From positions 1 through 44,671 of the forward strand of contig JAKSLL010000022.1 of assembly GCA_024401215.1 (NCBI GenBank): a stretch of 44,671 bases of DNA. The letters run 5' to 3'. Positions 43,301-44,671 of the stretch are shown here, in pieces. Source of the stretch: Bacteroidaceae bacterium (lineage in GTDB: Bacteria; Bacteroidota; Bacteroidia; Bacteroidales; Bacteroidaceae). Below the pieces are notes generated by a model, which had not been told where the DNA came from, made no database searches, and was given only the letters and a program-made list of their open reading frames with translations. The first letter of the stretch is position 1; the number at the start of each line of letters is the position of its first letter. The position numbers and the translations under genes are program-made.

Positions 43301-43620
43301 CAAGTGGTACTCTCCCACGCCTCACATGGAAGGATGAGAACAAGAACATGCGTGTAAGCGATGCTTGGGTTAAGAATGGTAACTTCCTTAAGATTTCTAA
43401 CATCCAGATTGGTTACACATTTGACAAGGAACTTCTCGCTCCTCTTAAGATTCAGGGTCTCCGTGTTTACGCTTCTATCCAGAACCTTTGTACAATCTCT
43501 CCATACACTCAGTACGGCGATCCAGAGTGTGGTCAGGGTAGTGTACTCTTCACAGGTCTCGATACTGGTCGTTATCCTAACCCACGCACTTATATGTTTG
43601 GTCTCAATGTAACATTCTAA
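40321..43620 (+). CDS. susC: SusC-like TonB-dependent outer-membrane transporter
   Basis: Outer-membrane barrel that imports oligosaccharides with its SusD partner. It has 1099 residues with signal peptide MKTKILFLMAVCLMVVSTAFGQ. A CarboxypepD_reg-like domain spans about 25-95 (IKGQVVSDTDGEPLVGASIVQKG) and is followed by the TonB-box region (DVVVVGYGTMKKSDITGSV). The plug spans about 110-230 (RVRGVGSINNTSLPLYVVDGV; MEVLKDASATAIYGSEGANGVIMITTK), and then the beta barrel ends in aromatic YMFGLNVTF, the usual C-terminal outer-membrane signature. susD follows after 12 bases. Proximity to xylan genes suggests xylan oligomers as cargo, which is inference. Confidence 0.95.
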   Translation: MKTKILFLMAVCLMVVSTAFGQNRTIKGQVVSDTDGEPLVGASIVQKGTSNGVITDIDGKFTLTVPQNSVLAVSFVGFTSQQVKPASNSIVIRLKEDAALLGDVVVVGYGTMKKSDITGSVVSIDTKEMMKRVPTNVAQALQGAAAGVIVTQQDGAPDANTQVRVRGVGSINNTSLPLYVVDGVKVGTDANFINPADIESMEVLKDASATAIYGSEGANGVIMITTKHGVQGKTQVQFTADFGLAQLPYKIRCVGVDEVAKSIRTAKYNDDPNYTLANSIWEEKYDGQRNSIDWQDRMTRTGIKQQYGLSALGGNDKTQYNFSVGYLNNKGIIVNTNYSRLTARAGVKSKVNNYLEFGGDMNYVRTESKGSNIGLGNNINVSSHRDLAYMTPTLDYVDNGKLIHVNPVNPDGSYGTGTMWTSNGWEGNTNMVANIYATQMEINRKDRMNRIGTSAYLDFTFLKNLNGHSLNLRSVGSWSHTSTDNDNFTGGQRRFNYIDGALTEIKPLNGLDTKYSFDLGQSQSTSMGLETYMTYKWETDFNTLTVMAGNTVSKYNGSWVGASAYDFPSSTIRLTSLGLDDAKKKGQGGFNTDVNMISYYGRLVYNLYDRYILTATLRRDGSSNFSKGNQWGTFPSTALAWRIKEESFLKDVDAISNAKIRLGWGQTGNAGGIAGKSIYALSSSGVKYNFYNGAGIEGGRPIKTNGYYAPLVDTNLKWETNEQWNVGADLGLLNGELNITFDWFIRNTKDLLIDLPIRQSSGYSSIYTNYGNIRNTGVEFSVNYNKRINKDWSVNATLNASTIKNKVTKLTDLPIYAQATGGNSTFTSKDGADGIGGDGSNAFQVDGGANWDGHSISKVGEAVGSFYGYRTDGIFQTQAEIDAYTYVDADGNTQKTYPNAKPGDFKFKDLDGNGIIDGGDREVLGSGLPKFNYGLNLGTQYKNWDFSVYMYGVFGQKILSYSAMRMSTMWNSDDNTSTALLKKDMGRIWSADNTSGTLPRLTWKDENKNMRVSDAWVKNGNFLKISNIQIGYTFDKELLAPLKIQGLRVYASIQNLCTISPYTQYGDPECGQGSVLFTGLDTGRYPNPRTYMFGLNVTF

Positions 43621-43632
43621 AACTCAGAAACA

Positions 43633-44671
43633 ATGAAAAATATATATAAATATCTTGGTATTGCAAGTTTGGGATGTCTCGCATTGACATCTTGCAACAA
43701 CGATGAGTTCCTCGATACTGACCACTATGATATTATTGATATCCAGGGTCAGTTTGAGAACGATGAAAACGCAAACATGGGACTTATAGGTGTCTATGAC
43801 CTCATGAATGCAAACGATGGACCTGATGGTGACTGGGGTTTTAAGCCAAACCTCTTCTCTGGTTGTCACCCAACAATGGATACTCAGGCAACAGGTTGGG
43901 ATAAGAACTTCAACAGTCAGAAGTGGGATGCTACAACTACTGAGCTTAATTCAGGTTGGTCACACGCATACGCTGCTATCGCTCGTGCAAATCTCTATCT
44001 TGCTGGTCTTGAAGAAAACAAGAAGAATCTCTCTGACAACTTCTACAAGCATGCAAAGGGTGAGGCAAGTGCAATTCGAGGATTCTTCTACACTTACCTT
44101 GCACAGACATGGGGTCGCGTTCCTATGCTTGCAACAGGTGAAGACTATTCATCTGCTCCACAGAAGGCTCGCGCCGCTACATACGCAGAAATGTGGGACT
44201 TCATTATCGCTGACTTCACTGAAGCTGCTAATGATCTTGACTATAAACCAATGAATGGTCAGTATGGTCGTGCTACAAAGGGTATGGCTAAAGCATATCT
44301 CGCTGATGCTTACATGTGGAAGGCATACCGTTCTTGCTGTGATTCAAATGGTATTTATGACGAGTCTAAAGCAAGTTCTGAAGAGTATAAGAGTCTTATC
44401 AAACTCGCTCAGAAAGAGCTTAAGGATATCATAGATTCAGGTACATACTCACTCAACCCTTCATTCTCAAGCAACTGGGATGTTGATGGTGGTGGATGGA
44501 ATTCAGAATGTATCTGGGCAGAAATCCTCGACGAAGGCGGCAACTATTCTGGTTGGTCTGACCGTATCTCTTCTCTCATGACTAAGTGGTACACTGCTTG
44601 TCCAGAAAACGGTGGTTGGGGCTCACTCTACCTCTCATGGGAATGGTACGCAAGCTTTGAGAAGGGTGACA
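43633..44671 (+). CDS. susD: SusD-like surface glycan-binding lipoprotein (cut by window end)
   Basis: Outer-membrane surface lipoprotein that binds glycans over the SusC channel. The window holds the first 346 codons. The signal MKNIYKYLGIASLGCLALTSCNN has a lipobox (LTSC, C21). SusD features follow: FLDTDHYDI near the mature N-terminus, WSHAYAAIARANLYL, and AIRGFFYTYLAQTWGRVPML, the TPR-like helices, then GRATKGMAKAYLADAYMWKA. It starts 12 bases after the susC stop, so the pair is one transcript. The C-terminal part is missing only because the window ends. Confidence 0.94.
   Translation, partial: MKNIYKYLGIASLGCLALTSCNNDEFLDTDHYDIIDIQGQFENDENANMGLIGVYDLMNANDGPDGDWGFKPNLFSGCHPTMDTQATGWDKNFNSQKWDATTTELNSGWSHAYAAIARANLYLAGLEENKKNLSDNFYKHAKGEASAIRGFFYTYLAQTWGRVPMLATGEDYSSAPQKARAATYAEMWDFIIADFTEAANDLDYKPMNGQYGRATKGMAKAYLADAYMWKAYRSCCDSNGIYDESKASSEEYKSLIKLAQKELKDIIDSGTYSLNPSFSSNWDVDGGGWNSECIWAEILDEGGNYSGWSDRISSLMTKWYTACPENGGWGSLYLSWEWYASFEKGD

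Noticed and set aside
43808-44254. 148-codon frame inside susD region
   Set aside because: It is out of frame with the SusD sequence that starts at 43633 and has the lipoprotein signal and helices.
1-44671. tRNA or rRNA genes
   Set aside because: No cloverleaf with a GTTCRANNC-type arm or rRNA signature was recognised by eye; a tRNAscan run would settle it.

Overview
The window looks like a xylanolytic member of the Prevotellaceae (Bacteroidetes). The evidence is a SusC/SusD pair, promoters of the Bacteroidetes type (TTTG, about 20 bp, TAnnTTTG), secreted proteins with Prevotella-style C-terminal 'YNLQG' tails, and a transporter-GH10-GH43 gene order like the one I recall from Prevotella bryantii. 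Assignment is by reading only; no database search was possible.

Left part (1-25,115): a CBM6-bearing GH10 xylanase, a flavodoxin-like lipoprotein and an FKBP isomerase on the minus strand. Next, on the plus strand, come a radical-SAM protein with its DUF4130-type partner, a ProXp/YbaK-type editing protein and a type-B carboxylesterase. Then, on the minus strand, come MATE-serB, a secreted unknown, sufS, and a GH3-GH2-GH31 set that resembles the exo-enzymes for xyloglucan side chains. An M6 metalloprotease (plus) and a methyltransferase (minus) follow.

Middle (25,116-31,971): a complete replicon module. It has 1.5 kb of extremely AT-rich DNA with a repeated ATAGTTTTATA motif, parA, and a small basic ParB-like protein. 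About 2 kb without genes follows, carrying 23 copies of a 17-bp iteron (consensus TCGGACRRATTWGTTAC). After that come a Rep_3-type initiator, a strong terminator, and five 18-bp palindromes at an exact 23-bp period that resemble parS. The initiator carries a C-terminal segment that reads like domain I of DnaA. Essential-looking genes flank the module and no mobility genes are seen. Genes next to it mostly point away from it. I therefore infer a secondary-chromosome (chromid) origin, as some Prevotella have two chromosomes; an integrated or large plasmid is the alternative.

Right part (31,972-44,671): a co-directional xylan-utilisation cluster made of a GPH-type symporter, a GH10 xylanase, a GH43 enzyme, xylulokinase, and a GH67 alpha-glucuronidase that lacks its N-terminal domain. 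After a 1-kb leader come susC and a susD cut by the window end. The enzymes would cut glucuronoxylan outside the cell, import the oligomers, and convert them to xylulose-5-phosphate; xylose isomerase is not in view. Several genes are preceded by C-rich/G-rich hairpins whose 3' arm ends in a Shine-Dalgarno-like G run close to the start codon.
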